From an uncultured Bacteroides sp. (lineage in GTDB: Bacteria; Bacteroidota; Bacteroidia; Bacteroidales; Bacteroidaceae): a DNA stretch of 64,000 bases. The stretch is taken from positions 1-64,000 of the forward strand of contig NZ_CABUHK010000024.1 of assembly GCF_902491285.1 (NCBI RefSeq). Direction: 5' to 3'. Below are positions 27,339-36,672 of the stretch, piece after piece; the first letter of the stretch is position 1, and each line of letters begins with the position of its first letter. The translations under genes were made by a program, and so were the position numbers. Under the pieces are notes generated by a model that was not told where the DNA came from, did no database searches, and was given only the letters and a program-made list of their open reading frames with translations.

Positions 27339-28490
27339 ATGAAAATGAAAAATATCAAGACTATAGGATTCTCATTTGCGGTTGCGCTGTTTGCAGCAAG
27401 CTGTACGGATGTGGAGTCTATTAATAATGTTGACTTGAACGGAACCGTCAAGACGGATGAATACTATGCCGCTTTACGCGAGTGGAAACAGACACCGGGA
27501 CTGCCGCAGGTGTTCGTATGGTTTGACAGTTGGACTGGCATTACGCCTACAGGGGAAACTAGTTTGCGCGGTTTGCCTGATTCGGTAACGATTGCTTCCA
27601 ACTGGGGCGGTCATCCGAAATTCGAACTGACTCCGGAAAGAAGAGCTGATATGGAATATGTGCAAAAAGTGAAAGGGACAAAAGTTGTTGTAACGTTGTT
27701 CTCACAGAATGTCGGTGATGACCTGCCGGATAAGGAGATTTATCATACGGCAGGTACAAGTAGGGATCCGGAAGTGGTTAGACCTGCTATCAAAGCATAT
27801 GCAGAAGACTTGTATAGAGCATGTCTGGAGTGTGGTTATGATGGCTATGACTGGGACTATGAACCAGGAGGAGGAATGGGACGTGGGCAACTTTGGGCTA
27901 ATCCAGTGCAAAGAACCATTTTTGTAGAGGAACTTTCTTATTGGTTCGGACATGGAGCAATGGATCCCAATCGCGACCGTGGCGACCGTGCTATGCCGGA
28001 AAAACGTCTTCTTTTCTTGATTGATGGCGAAGTTGGTGTTCGCACCGGTATGGATAAAGAATGGCTTTCTTATTATGTAGACTACTTTGTACTACAAGCT
28101 TATGGTGGAATGGCTGATTGGAGAATGACGGGTGTGTTTGGAGATATGGATGACTGGATTCAGCAAGGTATCATTACTCCTGACGAGATTGTTCGCAGAA
28201 CTATCGTAACCGAGAATTTTGAGTCTTATGCCAGCACTGGTGGAGGATTCCTAACTACAATGGCTAATTATATTTATAAAGGGACGTATAATATAAAAGG
28301 CGAAACGGTTAATATTGACCAGCAAATTGGTGGTTGTGGACTCTATCGTTGTGGTTTCGATTATAATCAGGGCAAGGGAGATTATGACGGTTCTCCGGAA
28401 TACTATTTCTTGCGTAAAGGTATCACTACTCTTTATAGCATCTATTATGATCGTCTGAATGGCACAGCCAATGGCGGTGAGGAAGAATAA
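27339..28490 (+). CDS. GH18-type lipoprotein (probable endo-beta-N-acetylglucosaminidase)
   Basis: A 383-residue lipoprotein (lipobox FAASC). The hallmark GH18 motif DxxDxDxE is seen as D168 G Y D171 W D173 Y E175, so the catalytic acid is present. A TIM-barrel strand before it (GTKVVVTLFSQNVGDD) and YFVLQAYGG further on fit GH18 enzymes of the endo-hexosaminidase type. By analogy with Bacteroides N-glycan loci it would cut between the two core GlcNAc residues at the cell surface. Some locus-encoded GH18 proteins are binding proteins instead, but those usually lose the acid. Third gene of the susCD operon. Confidence 0.8.
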   Translation: MKMKNIKTIGFSFAVALFAASCTDVESINNVDLNGTVKTDEYYAALREWKQTPGLPQVFVWFDSWTGITPTGETSLRGLPDSVTIASNWGGHPKFELTPERRADMEYVQKVKGTKVVVTLFSQNVGDDLPDKEIYHTAGTSRDPEVVRPAIKAYAEDLYRACLECGYDGYDWDYEPGGGMGRGQLWANPVQRTIFVEELSYWFGHGAMDPNRDRGDRAMPEKRLLFLIDGEVGVRTGMDKEWLSYYVDYFVLQAYGGMADWRMTGVFGDMDDWIQQGIITPDEIVRRTIVTENFESYASTGGGFLTTMANYIYKGTYNIKGETVNIDQQIGGCGLYRCGFDYNQGKGDYDGSPEYYFLRKGITTLYSIYYDRLNGTANGGEEE

Positions 28491-28525
28491 ATAACGGTTA
28501 AATGAATCTTATAAGCATAAAAGTT

Positions 28526-29668
28526 ATGAAATATATCTATTTATCAAGTCTTATAGTTGTACTGTCGGCATTTCTGTTTGCAGGATGCGATAATGCAGAT
28601 TACAAAGCTCAGGGAAATAGCCTGTATATTGCAGATGCTGCCGGTACAGCCAAAGCTGCAACAATCACGATGGACGGTGGTGCAGATATTAGCGTCACAG
28701 TGCGTCTGGCTCAAAAGCTTGCGGAAGACGTAGAAGTGGAAATCGGGTTTACTCCGGAAATAATTGCAGGTTATAATGCTAATAATGGTACGGAGTATGA
28801 AGCGTTGCCAGCGGAACAATTGCCGCAGGGGGCTACGGTTACTATTCCTGCCGGTGAAATTAGTGCCACTTTCCAGTTACATATTGACGACTTCGCCACA
28901 AATGGTATTACTTATGCCGTTCCCTTGACATTGGGCAATGTATTGAAAGGAAATGTTGCAAAATCTGCTGCACAAGGTCGGTTTATCTATGTATTGTCTA
29001 AACCGTTGAATGTATCTGTTCCGGTGATGAAACCCCAGAGTTCTGAAAAAGCGGAGACAGATCCGGATACTGACTGGGGCGTTTCTGTTGAAACTTATAC
29101 GCTAGAAACATGGGTACGTATGAGTAAATTGAATAAGAATAATCAGGCTATTTTTAATGTTCGTGCCAACAATGAAGTCTATGTTCGCTTTGGTGATGCC
29201 AACTCTCCTTACAATTACTTGCAGGTTAAGGCGCATGGTGACGGTGGAACAGAGACGGCAAGAGACTGGAATACCAATCAATGGTATCATTTAGCTATCG
29301 TTTATAATGGAAGTGAACTCATTATTTATCGTGACGGATTGCGTGTGGCAGGAAAGCAAGTGCCCGCACCGAAGGGTGGAATGGTGATTAACGGCTTGCA
29401 GATGATTTCCAGCAGTGCTACGTATTTCCCGGCTGAATGTGCTATGAGTCAGGTACGTTTCTGGAGTTATGCTCGTTCGGAGGCTGAAATTCAGAATAAT
29501 ATGTTCTTCGAAGTGAATCCGAAGAATCCGAACCTGATTGGTCTTTGGCCATTGGATGAGGGCGAAGGCAATACATTCAAGGATGCTACCGGACAAGGAC
29601 GTGATATGACTGCAGGTGATGGTCTTGTCAGACGTTGGGAACATGATGTCCGCTTCGATAAAAAATAA
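28526..29668 (+). CDS. Surface lipoprotein with DUF1735 and LamG-like lectin domains
   Basis: About 380 residues. Start chosen at MKYIYLSS, which gives a signal peptide with lipobox LFAGC; an in-frame ATG at 28502 adds eight residues. Residues about 25-155 are a DUF1735 domain (VRLAQKLAEDVEVEIGF, YNANNGTEYEALP). The C-terminal part is a concanavalin-like LamG_3 fold (LETWVRMSKLNKNNQAIFNV, RDWNTNQWYHLAIVYNGSELIIYRDG, RFWSYARSEAEIQNNM). It is probably a surface glycan-binding protein that helps the SusC/SusD pair and the GH18 protein. Last gene before a terminator. Confidence 0.85.
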   Translation: MKYIYLSSLIVVLSAFLFAGCDNADYKAQGNSLYIADAAGTAKAATITMDGGADISVTVRLAQKLAEDVEVEIGFTPEIIAGYNANNGTEYEALPAEQLPQGATVTIPAGEISATFQLHIDDFATNGITYAVPLTLGNVLKGNVAKSAAQGRFIYVLSKPLNVSVPVMKPQSSEKAETDPDTDWGVSVETYTLETWVRMSKLNKNNQAIFNVRANNEVYVRFGDANSPYNYLQVKAHGDGGTETARDWNTNQWYHLAIVYNGSELIIYRDGLRVAGKQVPAPKGGMVINGLQMISSSATYFPAECAMSQVRFWSYARSEAEIQNNMFFEVNPKNPNLIGLWPLDEGEGNTFKDATGQGRDMTAGDGLVRRWEHDVRFDKK

Positions 29669-29719
29669 ACGACTTTTTTACATAATAATGTGAAATAGGT
29701 ATTGGTAATACACAAGGGA

Positions 29720-29777
29720 AGCCCCGGTTTATTCGAGTATCCGTGAGAATACGAGGTAATGCTGGGGCTATTTTTTT
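29720..29777 (+). terminator. Terminator after the first susCD operon
   Basis: AGCCCC pairs with GGGGCT across an imperfect hairpin, followed by TTTTTTT (29771-29777). It separates the four locus genes from the ECF sigma gene. Confidence 0.8.
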
Positions 29778-29828
29778 GTGTTCTTCAAAGTGATGGGCTT
29801 TACCTACATCTCCAAATTTTTTATTACC

Positions 29829-30359
29829 ATGATAGATAACAATAACCAGGTAGAAAACAAATTTTCAGCTCTTTTTTTAGAAAACTATTCTAAGATAAGA
29901 AAGTACGCTTATAGATTGCTGAAATCAGAGTATGATGCAGAAGATGTGGCACAGGACGTGTTTGTCAAACTTTGGGAACAACAGGAAATATGGGTGAACA
30001 ATGAGAGAAAACTAGACTCCTATCTTTTGGTTATGACTAAAAATATTGCTTTAAACATCCTCAAACACCAACGGATAAAACAGGAATATCAAGAGCGTTT
30101 TGTGCAGGAGTTCCCATTCTATGAACTAGCTAATAATGATAATTTTTGGGCGGACATATACCGTCGGGAAATGCTGCAAAACATCTATATATTACTGGAA
30201 ACTGTTCCGGAACGGAGAAGGAGTATATTTAAACTCAGCCGTTTTAGGGGCGTAAGCCATAAAGAGATAGCTTGCAAAATGAATATATCCGTCCATACAG
30301 TTGAACGACAAATATATTTAACGCAGTTAAAATTAAGAGAAGTTTTCTTGCTCATTTAG
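29829..30359 (+). CDS. ECF-type RNA polymerase sigma factor without an adjacent anti-sigma gene
   Basis: A 176-residue sigma factor; start chosen at MIDNNNQVENK, with an upstream in-frame ATG at 29778 lying in the terminator T-run. Region 2 reads AYRLLKSEYDAEDVAQDVFVKLWEQ and region 4 VPERRRSIFKLSRFRGVSHKEIACKMNISVHTVERQI. It lies after the LamG lipoprotein but behind a terminator, and no FecR gene is near. It may control this locus, the GH20 gene, or something elsewhere. The unusually long gap in partners makes its input signal unclear. Confidence 0.9.
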   Translation: MIDNNNQVENKFSALFLENYSKIRKYAYRLLKSEYDAEDVAQDVFVKLWEQQEIWVNNERKLDSYLLVMTKNIALNILKHQRIKQEYQERFVQEFPFYELANNDNFWADIYRREMLQNIYILLETVPERRRSIFKLSRFRGVSHKEIACKMNISVHTVERQIYLTQLKLREVFLLI

Positions 30360-30415
30360 CAGCCAAAGGCTTTGAAGTCTATCATGGAACATTTACTTTT
30401 TCAAGAATAAACAAA

Positions 30416-30447
30416 AACGAGACTGTCTAAAATGAAAGTCTCGTTTT
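30416..30447. terminator. Bidirectional terminator between ECF sigma and GH20 genes
   Basis: AACGAGACT (30416-30424) pairs with AGTCTCGTT (30437-30445); A-rich and T-rich flanks on both sides let it stop the convergent genes from either direction. Confidence 0.8.
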
Positions 30448-30465
30448 ATTTATTGATTAACTTGC

Positions 30466-32895
30466 TTAATAAGCCTCGATTTCATCAATCCACAATTCAG
30501 CAGGAATAACTTCCGGACCGTTGTTCTTCTCGAAATTAACGCCATTGCGCAATGGTCCGCCACTCTTAATCTTAACTTTCAAGAAAGTAGCCTGTGTCGG
30601 TTCAAATTCGATAGAATCGGTGAAAGCGATTCTTCCTGTTTCCGGATAATCGTGTTGCAGGGCTTTTTCTGCTATCCGGGTATATTCTTTTCCGTCAGTA
30701 GATACCTCTACGGCAACTCCACCGGCAGGAAGTATTCTCATGGCAGGATTGAACAAAGAACCGAAAGTAACTTTGCTGACCAAAGTCGGCTGATTCAAAT
30801 TTACAGTGAATTCCAAGTCTTTCCCTTCAGTGACGGCGAAGCTGCTCCATGGATTATAAGAAGCACCGTTTCCTCGTTTACCGTTAGTCAGGCCAAAAGT
30901 AGTCTTGTCTGCTCCCATTACATCATTCTCATCGAATATATCGCCTGTCCATCCCATCTTATAATTGGCGGTAAACGGTTTTCCTGCTAATAAATTGCCA
31001 TATAGCGGCTTGTGAGTGACTTTGCCTAGCATTTTACCGTCTTTGAAAGCAGCGGTTTTCAGGTCGATATTTCCTTCGAGTACGAAAGGTAATTCATACA
31101 GAGTCGAAGTTGGAATAGGTTCACTGCCGTCCGTCGTATATCGGATTTCTGCATTCGGATAGTAACTTTCCAGTAATACCATTAAAGGTCCGTTTTCGTC
31201 TGCATGAGTGTTTACGTTTACTTCAAAGAAGTTGAGGCACGGTTTCGTATCCATTACTTTCAGACGCTCAAACACAGTAACCATACGTTCGCAGAAATTC
31301 CTCCAGTTCTTGTTGGCATCCAGTGTCCATCCGGTTTCCGCGATAGCCATTGCACGTGGGAAAGCCTGATAATCCGTGCGGTCGGAGTTTTTCATATATT
31401 CTCTCCAAATATTACCTTGCATACCAATGACATGCTTCTTCACTAACTCGTCTGCGTCGTCCGGCACAGGATTATAACTGTATGTCTTTTTCAAAGTAGT
31501 ATATCCGCCAATAGTAGTCGGGGCGATGGCTGGGTCTTCCTGATAGAAGTCCAGGTAAGCATACGGCATAGGAGTCATAATGGCGTTATGGCCGGCTTTG
31601 GCAGCGTTCAGTCCACCTTCTACACCACGCCATGACATGACGGTTGCATTCGGAGCCAGACCGCCTTCCAGAATTTCATCCCAACCGATGATGTTGCGTC
31701 CTTTGCCATTCAGATATTTCTCCATACGGGTGACAAAGTAACTCTGTAGTTTATCTTCTTTACTATGTTTCACACCGTCCACCTTACTCGGAGTTACATC
31801 GTCTCTCAGGCCTAACTGACGGATTAGCTGCTGGCAGAAAGTACTGTTCTTCCATGCCGTCTTGGGACATTCGTCCCCACCGATATGAATGTATTCGCTG
31901 GGGAATAGCTCCACCACTTCATCCATTACCCCTTCGAAGAACTTGAAAGTCGTTTCGCTTGGGCAGAAGACTTGTTCGAATACCCCCCAGGTAGGAGATA
32001 CTTTATATGTCTGTGTAGAATCACAGGATAATTCCGGATAAGAAGCCAGGGCAGCCAATGCATGTCCCGGCATTTCGATTTCGGGAATAACATTAATATA
32101 TTTGCTTGCGGCATACGCAACTACGTCTTTGATTTGTTCCTGCGTGTAATATCCTCCATGTTCTTCTCCGTCAAACACTTGCGGATAATTTACATAATAG
32201 TAGTCAATCAGTGTCTTTTCGCGTTTAGATCCAACTTCTGTCAACTTGGGATATTTCTTGATTTCGATTCTCCATCCTTGGTCGTCCGTCAGATGCCAGT
32301 GGAAAGTATTCATCTTGTTCATAGCCAACTGGTCGATGAACTTATAAATATACTCTATCGGTACGTAATGACGACATACATCCAGCATCAGTCCGCGGTA
32401 AGCAAAACGCGGAGCGTCTTCAATTTCTACGGCAGGAATCGACCAGTTGGCTTTTTTATCCATTTGTTTTCCATAAACTGCCGGGGGAAGTAGTTGGAAA
32501 ATGGTTTGCACTCCATAGAAAAATCCGTTGGGCTGGGAAGCGCTAAGCGTAATGAGATTGGAGGTGACGGATAGCTTGTAACCTTCTTTCGACATACCTT
32601 CTTCTACTACGAAGCAGATGGCCGGTTTTCCGTTTGCGTTTTCCGTTTCTTTCAGCGAAATTCCGGCTGTCAGTTTCAGCCGTTCGGCTAATCCATTAGC
32701 GATTTCTTTTACTTCGGGTGCATCGGGGGGAACTACCAGTCTGACCTTATTACTTAATTTAAAACGCCCTTCCCTCGGGATAATTTGGTTGGGTTTGGGA
32801 ACGATGTTGTACTCGTTCACCGCTTCTTTTGTCTTTTGGCAACTGGGGGTAATCATTAGTAAAGACAAAAGAAGAAGAGAAATACTTTTCTTCAT
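30466..32895 (-). CDS. GH20 beta-N-acetylhexosaminidase lipoprotein
   Basis: A protein of about 809 residues; start chosen at MKKSISLLLL, with lipobox ITPSC. The N-terminal GH20b domain is followed by the catalytic barrel with FHWHLTDDQGWRIEIKKYP and the catalytic Asp-Glu pair D341-E342 in HIGGDECPK. A C-terminal region has a chitobiase-type domain (IRYTTDGSEPIPTS) and an F5/8 type C-like module. It releases terminal GlcNAc or GalNAc by substrate-assisted catalysis. It faces the ECF sigma gene and fits the GlcNAc-glycan theme of the susCD operon. Confidence 0.95.
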   Translation of the reverse strand: MKKSISLLLLSLLMITPSCQKTKEAVNEYNIVPKPNQIIPREGRFKLSNKVRLVVPPDAPEVKEIANGLAERLKLTAGISLKETENANGKPAICFVVEEGMSKEGYKLSVTSNLITLSASQPNGFFYGVQTIFQLLPPAVYGKQMDKKANWSIPAVEIEDAPRFAYRGLMLDVCRHYVPIEYIYKFIDQLAMNKMNTFHWHLTDDQGWRIEIKKYPKLTEVGSKREKTLIDYYYVNYPQVFDGEEHGGYYTQEQIKDVVAYAASKYINVIPEIEMPGHALAALASYPELSCDSTQTYKVSPTWGVFEQVFCPSETTFKFFEGVMDEVVELFPSEYIHIGGDECPKTAWKNSTFCQQLIRQLGLRDDVTPSKVDGVKHSKEDKLQSYFVTRMEKYLNGKGRNIIGWDEILEGGLAPNATVMSWRGVEGGLNAAKAGHNAIMTPMPYAYLDFYQEDPAIAPTTIGGYTTLKKTYSYNPVPDDADELVKKHVIGMQGNIWREYMKNSDRTDYQAFPRAMAIAETGWTLDANKNWRNFCERMVTVFERLKVMDTKPCLNFFEVNVNTHADENGPLMVLLESYYPNAEIRYTTDGSEPIPTSTLYELPFVLEGNIDLKTAAFKDGKMLGKVTHKPLYGNLLAGKPFTANYKMGWTGDIFDENDVMGADKTTFGLTNGKRGNGASYNPWSSFAVTEGKDLEFTVNLNQPTLVSKVTFGSLFNPAMRILPAGGVAVEVSTDGKEYTRIAEKALQHDYPETGRIAFTDSIEFEPTQATFLKVKIKSGGPLRNGVNFEKNNGPEVIPAELWIDEIEAY

Positions 32896-32935
32896 GGTCA
32901 AAATATGTGTTAAGTTATAAATAGAATTGACAGGA

Positions 32936-32943
32936 CAAATGTA
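32936..32943 (-). promoter_or_regulatory. -7 promoter box for the GH20 gene
   Basis: TACATTTG on the minus strand, a TAnnTTTG match 40 bp upstream of the GH20 start. Confidence 0.55.
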
Positions 32944-32975
32944 CTCGTTTAAATGATAAGTTCCAATAATATGAA

Positions 32976-33006
32976 AATAAAAGAGCCGGAATTAATTCCG
33001 GCTCTT
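32976..33006 (-). terminator. Terminator of the 33-47 kb minus-strand operon
   Basis: A perfect 26-bp palindrome (32981-33006, arms AAGAGCCGGAATT and its complement) followed on the minus strand by TTATTTTC. It lies 48 bp after the last gene of the run. Confidence 0.85.
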
Positions 33007-33053
33007 AGTTAAAGTTGTAGATTACTATAGTTGTATAATAAAAGAGAGAATTT

Positions 33054-34343
33054 TTATTTCAGGAGTTGTTCTTCAATGATTTGTACATACTTCTCCGGAG
33101 TGGCACCAACTTCAATAATCGGTTTTCCACCGACAGGAATAAAGAATAACGTAGGTAATGCTTGTACACCAAAGTGGCTGCATAAATCTTTTTCTTTGTC
33201 AGCATTAACTTTGTAGAATATCACTTTTCCTTTATACTTATCAGCAAGTTTCTCCATTTCCGGAAGTAGGCGCATACAAGGTCCGCACCATGTAGCCCAG
33301 AAATCAATGACTACCGGTTTGTCTCCGTTATAAATGAAATCATTTCCTTTTCTGTAGTCAAAGATGTGTTCAAGGAAGAATTGGCGGGTAATCGGATTCA
33401 GCTTGCCGTCTTCAATTCGGGTTTCCGTAACTTTAGCTTCTGCTTCCGGTATGGGAACCATATCGAATGGTTGGAAATAAACTTTCTGATGAATATAGTC
33501 GATGGATATAATTCCGTAGTCCAGGATCTTCTTACCTAATACGGAACGTTTCAAGAATGGGTTTTTCACTGCCATGGCATCTTCAATCTTTGTTTTTACA
33601 AACATCGTTTCAGGTAAGATGAGACCTTCCTCTTCTTGAGTTGCTTCTTTATATCCATTGGAAACTTTTTGGTTGGTTCCTTTTGTATATTGTGTACTCC
33701 ATGTTTTGAAATCCTCTTCGGTAAGATTCACTAGTCCGTCACTCCATGTATCCAATACAAGAAAAACAGGCTTTCCCTGAATGTTTATCGGACATACTAT
33801 TCCCAATCCAGTTATCAGATTAAAGTTTTCCCGATAGTTTAGTTTCATGTAGGAAGGACGGTAGGGTTGGGTGACCGTAATTTTTTTCCTCTTCATATCA
33901 ATGGTCAGAACAGAAGTGCGGAAGACAGCTCCGCTTAACACACCCATAACCCCCAGTTTGCGTAGATAGGGTTCGTCTTCCAGGGCGAAGGCCGGAAGAT
34001 CGTTGGCAAATGTATTGTTGCCAATAGCCACTGTTGCTATTTCATATACTTCTCCAACAGGTACTTGTTTGAATACAAAATCTTGATAAGAACTGAAAGT
34101 ACCTTTTTTTTCTGTGTTAATACGTAATTTCCTGAGAGCTTCAGGAAGTAGGGCATTATGTCCCGATAAGTCAAGAACAAAGTTTGCCGTTTCGCCATTA
34201 ATGGTAGCTTCTACGATAATCTTTCCATCGATGGTCTTGAATGGAATGACCTCTGTCATACTATTCTGTGTTTGTGCGCTGATGCCTCCGGCAATACAGA
34301 ATGCAAGTAGACAGAGATACATTTTTGTTATTATTTGTTTCAT
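33054..34343 (-). CDS. Retropepsin-like protein with degenerate active-site motifs fused to thioredoxin
   Basis: A 429-residue exported protein (start at [11 protein letters not shown] gives a signal peptide ending GISAQ). Two aspartyl-protease-like lobes are present, but the DTG triplets read DLS ([11 protein letters not shown]) and DTW ([10 protein letters not shown]), unlike the intact DTG pairs of the next two genes. The C-terminal 110 residues are a thioredoxin domain with [10 protein letters not shown]. The lobes may bind peptide while the thioredoxin acts on disulfides; this is inference. It is the last gene of the run and overlaps nothing. Confidence 0.8.
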   Translation of the reverse strand: MKQIITKMYLCLLAFCIAGGISAQTQNSMTEVIPFKTIDGKIIVEATINGETANFVLDLSGHNALLPEALRKLRINTEKKGTFSSYQDFVFKQVPVGEVYEIATVAIGNNTFANDLPAFALEDEPYLRKLGVMGVLSGAVFRTSVLTIDMKRKKITVTQPYRPSYMKLNYRENFNLITGLGIVCPINIQGKPVFLVLDTWSDGLVNLTEEDFKTWSTQYTKGTNQKVSNGYKEATQEEEGLILPETMFVKTKIEDAMAVKNPFLKRSVLGKKILDYGIISIDYIHQKVYFQPFDMVPIPEAEAKVTETRIEDGKLNPITRQFFLEHIFDYRKGNDFIYNGDKPVVIDFWATWCGPCMRLLPEMEKLADKYKGKVIFYKVNADKEKDLCSHFGVQALPTLFFIPVGGKPIIEVGATPEKYVQIIEEQLLK

Positions 34344-34360
34344 ATTTTTTTGTTTAAAGT

Positions 34361-35521
34361 TCATTTCTCTTTCCTGATTTCAATCCTTTTCTCTTGATTG
34401 TCTTTTTTGATGATAATATAGCCGTTATCGCCAGGTATGGCATTCATAATTTCTTCCACCGCCATCTGGCTCATGGGACAATCTTTCAAAGAAGTTCCGT
34501 TGATGTTAATCACTTCATCGCCGAAAGCAACTTTATCTTTCATGCTGTCCCATATTGTTGTGATTTCGAATCTCTCATTGCGCGGCAATATACTCACATT
34601 CCAAAGAGCGGGAGCACCACCCATATCGATTTTTCCTTCTTCGAACGGTAAAAAGTAAAAACGTCTGCGCATATAATCAATGATTACTTTGCCATATTTC
34701 AGTAGATCCACTCCGATGATAGTCCCGTTCATGACAGTCGTTGTACTACCTACGTTCGTGAACTCTTTTCCCATAATGTTGATTGAGGGAACAGCTACTT
34801 TCTTTATATCCACCGGTTTACCCAGACCTGTAATCCCGGCAGCTACGATACCATATCCATGATTGGTAACTTGCGAAACATCAGCCAGTCTGTTGCAGTC
34901 GTCCGTAGAATAAAGCAGGAAGCCTCCGGCGCCTGTGTCAAACAACACTTTTAAATCATTATCTCCTAATCGGACATTGACTATGGAATGATGTTCTGTT
35001 TCATCCAATAATGGAAGTCCGTCTGTTACTTTTAACCTTTCGGGACGATACGGATAGTTAATAACCATTATTTTCGAACGGGAATCGAATGTCACAACCG
35101 ACTGTGCGAAGGCATCTCCTCCAAGAATTCCGACAACTCCCAGTTCTGTGAAGAATGGGCTTTTAGGTAGCACCATCGTTTTCAACTGTTTGATTTTATA
35201 GCTTTTTCCGATAGAGATATTCTGTACGTGGGCTTCCTGATAGTTGGAGCCTTGTGCATTCACATCAGAAATACGCATATATCCTGCGGCAGTAGCTTTC
35301 ATTTCCGTTGCTGCATCATACATGGTCCCTGTTCTTCCTCCGGTATCGACGATGTATTTTACTTTTATGCCATTAACGGTGACGGGTATGATGATTTTCT
35401 CATGGATGAATTCATAAGGAATGGTATCGCAAACCTTATTTTGGATTTGCGCTACCATTTCTAGTCCGCAGTTTAGAAATAATAGCAGCCATAAGCCGGT
35501 CAGTATTCCTATTCTTTTCAT
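34361..35521 (-). CDS. Bilobal retropepsin-like aspartic protease with C-terminal PDZ domain
   Basis: A 386-residue exported protein. Two aspartyl-protease lobes each keep a [17 protein letters not shown] in the first and [14 protein letters not shown] in the second, so a complete pseudo-dimeric active site is possible in one chain. The last 90 residues are a PDZ-like domain ([22 protein letters not shown]). It ends 17 bp upstream of the thioredoxin fusion gene and begins just after its paralog. Periplasmic peptide cleavage or binding is inferred; no bacterial member with this architecture is characterised to my knowledge. Confidence 0.82.
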   Translation of the reverse strand: MKRIGILTGLWLLLFLNCGLEMVAQIQNKVCDTIPYEFIHEKIIIPVTVNGIKVKYIVDTGGRTGTMYDAATEMKATAAGYMRISDVNAQGSNYQEAHVQNISIGKSYKIKQLKTMVLPKSPFFTELGVVGILGGDAFAQSVVTFDSRSKIMVINYPYRPERLKVTDGLPLLDETEHHSIVNVRLGDNDLKVLFDTGAGGFLLYSTDDCNRLADVSQVTNHGYGIVAAGITGLGKPVDIKKVAVPSINIMGKEFTNVGSTTTVMNGTIIGVDLLKYGKVIIDYMRRRFYFLPFEEGKIDMGGAPALWNVSILPRNERFEITTIWDSMKDKVAFGDEVININGTSLKDCPMSQMAVEEIMNAIPGDNGYIIIKKDNQEKRIEIRKEK

Positions 35522-35522
35522 A

Positions 35523-36662
35523 TCATTCTTTTTTATAGATAATATCTTTTACTCCGGAAGCTGTCTGTATTGTTAGCTTCGTCTGTTTTTTCTCTTTCAA
35601 TTCCGGTATTCCGTTCAGAATACTTTCGCAGAAGTCATATTTTTTAGTAGGTTTGCCATTAATCTTAATAATTTTGTCCCCTACTTCTATCTCCCCCTTC
35701 GTGCTGCTCCAGACGGTAGATACATATAAGTCTCCGTCTTTGACCGTCAAATCGAAGTTATTACATTGATTGTTGATCTTATTATCCGGTTGGAAAGCTT
35801 CAAAATAGAATCTTCCTCGTGGATAGTCGATGGTAACTTTACCGTATTCCAGCAATTTGACACCTAGTAACGTATAAGGATGTTTGTTCGTATTGGTCGT
35901 CAAGTTACGAAATTTGGTGGCTCCTACTGACAACAGGGGGATATATACTCTATGAGAAGAAGCTTTATCCGCTTGTCCGGCTACTCCGATGCTTCCTTCT
36001 CCATATCCTTCGGAAACGACTTCTAAGGATGCCTCCTGTTTTATTTTCTCAAAATCACTTTCAATGAGGGATAGTAGGCTGGGACTACCTGTATCAAATA
36101 ATACAGTAATGTTGCTGACCGGAGCTATCTGCACATTGACAATTGGCATACCACCTTCTTTCGTGAAATTCAACATTTTCCGTAAAGATACCGTAGAAGG
36201 TTTTTCTGCAGAGGTGACTATGATATTTTTTGTCTGCGAATCAATATTGACAATGGTATTTGCAAATAAATCGCTGCCGATGATACCGTCTACTCCAAAA
36301 CATTCCCAACCTTTTACCTCGTCGATGATCAGTGATGGGGCATGTTTAAAGTTGATAACATTATCGGGAGTTGTCAGGTTTTCTATTCGTGCAGTTTTGT
36401 AATAACTTTCCACGTTGTTCACATCTGTCACCTTCATCGAGTCTGTTGCCACTATTTGTAATGTTTGGCAAGCTTTAGTCGTGAGAGCAGTGCGTCCTCC
36501 GGTATCAAAGATGAAAGTGCGTCCAGTGCCGTTTACTTTCATTTCGACAATCATTTTTTCGCCTACCATCCGATAGGGTATGGTTGCTTTATATTGTTGG
36601 GCGAATAAAGGGACCGCCATGCAAAAGGCGATGACGGTTCCAGTTAAACGAGTATACTTCAT
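35523..36662 (-). CDS. Bilobal retropepsin-like aspartic protease with C-terminal PDZ domain
   Basis: A 379-residue paralog of the next gene, with signal peptide cleaved near PLFAQ. DTG motifs are at about residues 53-55 (FIFDTGGRTALTT) and 190-192 (VLFDTGSPSLLSL). The tail is PDZ-like (GEIEVGDKIIKINGKPTKKYDF). The stop codon lies one base before the start of the downstream paralog, so the two are likely cotranslated. Both probably act on the same peptide substrates at the envelope; the substrate is unknown. Confidence 0.82.
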   Translation of the reverse strand: MKYTRLTGTVIAFCMAVPLFAQQYKATIPYRMVGEKMIVEMKVNGTGRTFIFDTGGRTALTTKACQTLQIVATDSMKVTDVNNVESYYKTARIENLTTPDNVINFKHAPSLIIDEVKGWECFGVDGIIGSDLFANTIVNIDSQTKNIIVTSAEKPSTVSLRKMLNFTKEGGMPIVNVQIAPVSNITVLFDTGSPSLLSLIESDFEKIKQEASLEVVSEGYGEGSIGVAGQADKASSHRVYIPLLSVGATKFRNLTTNTNKHPYTLLGVKLLEYGKVTIDYPRGRFYFEAFQPDNKINNQCNNFDLTVKDGDLYVSTVWSSTKGEIEVGDKIIKINGKPTKKYDFCESILNGIPELKEKKQTKLTIQTASGVKDIIYKKE

Positions 36663-36672
36663 AGGCTAATCT

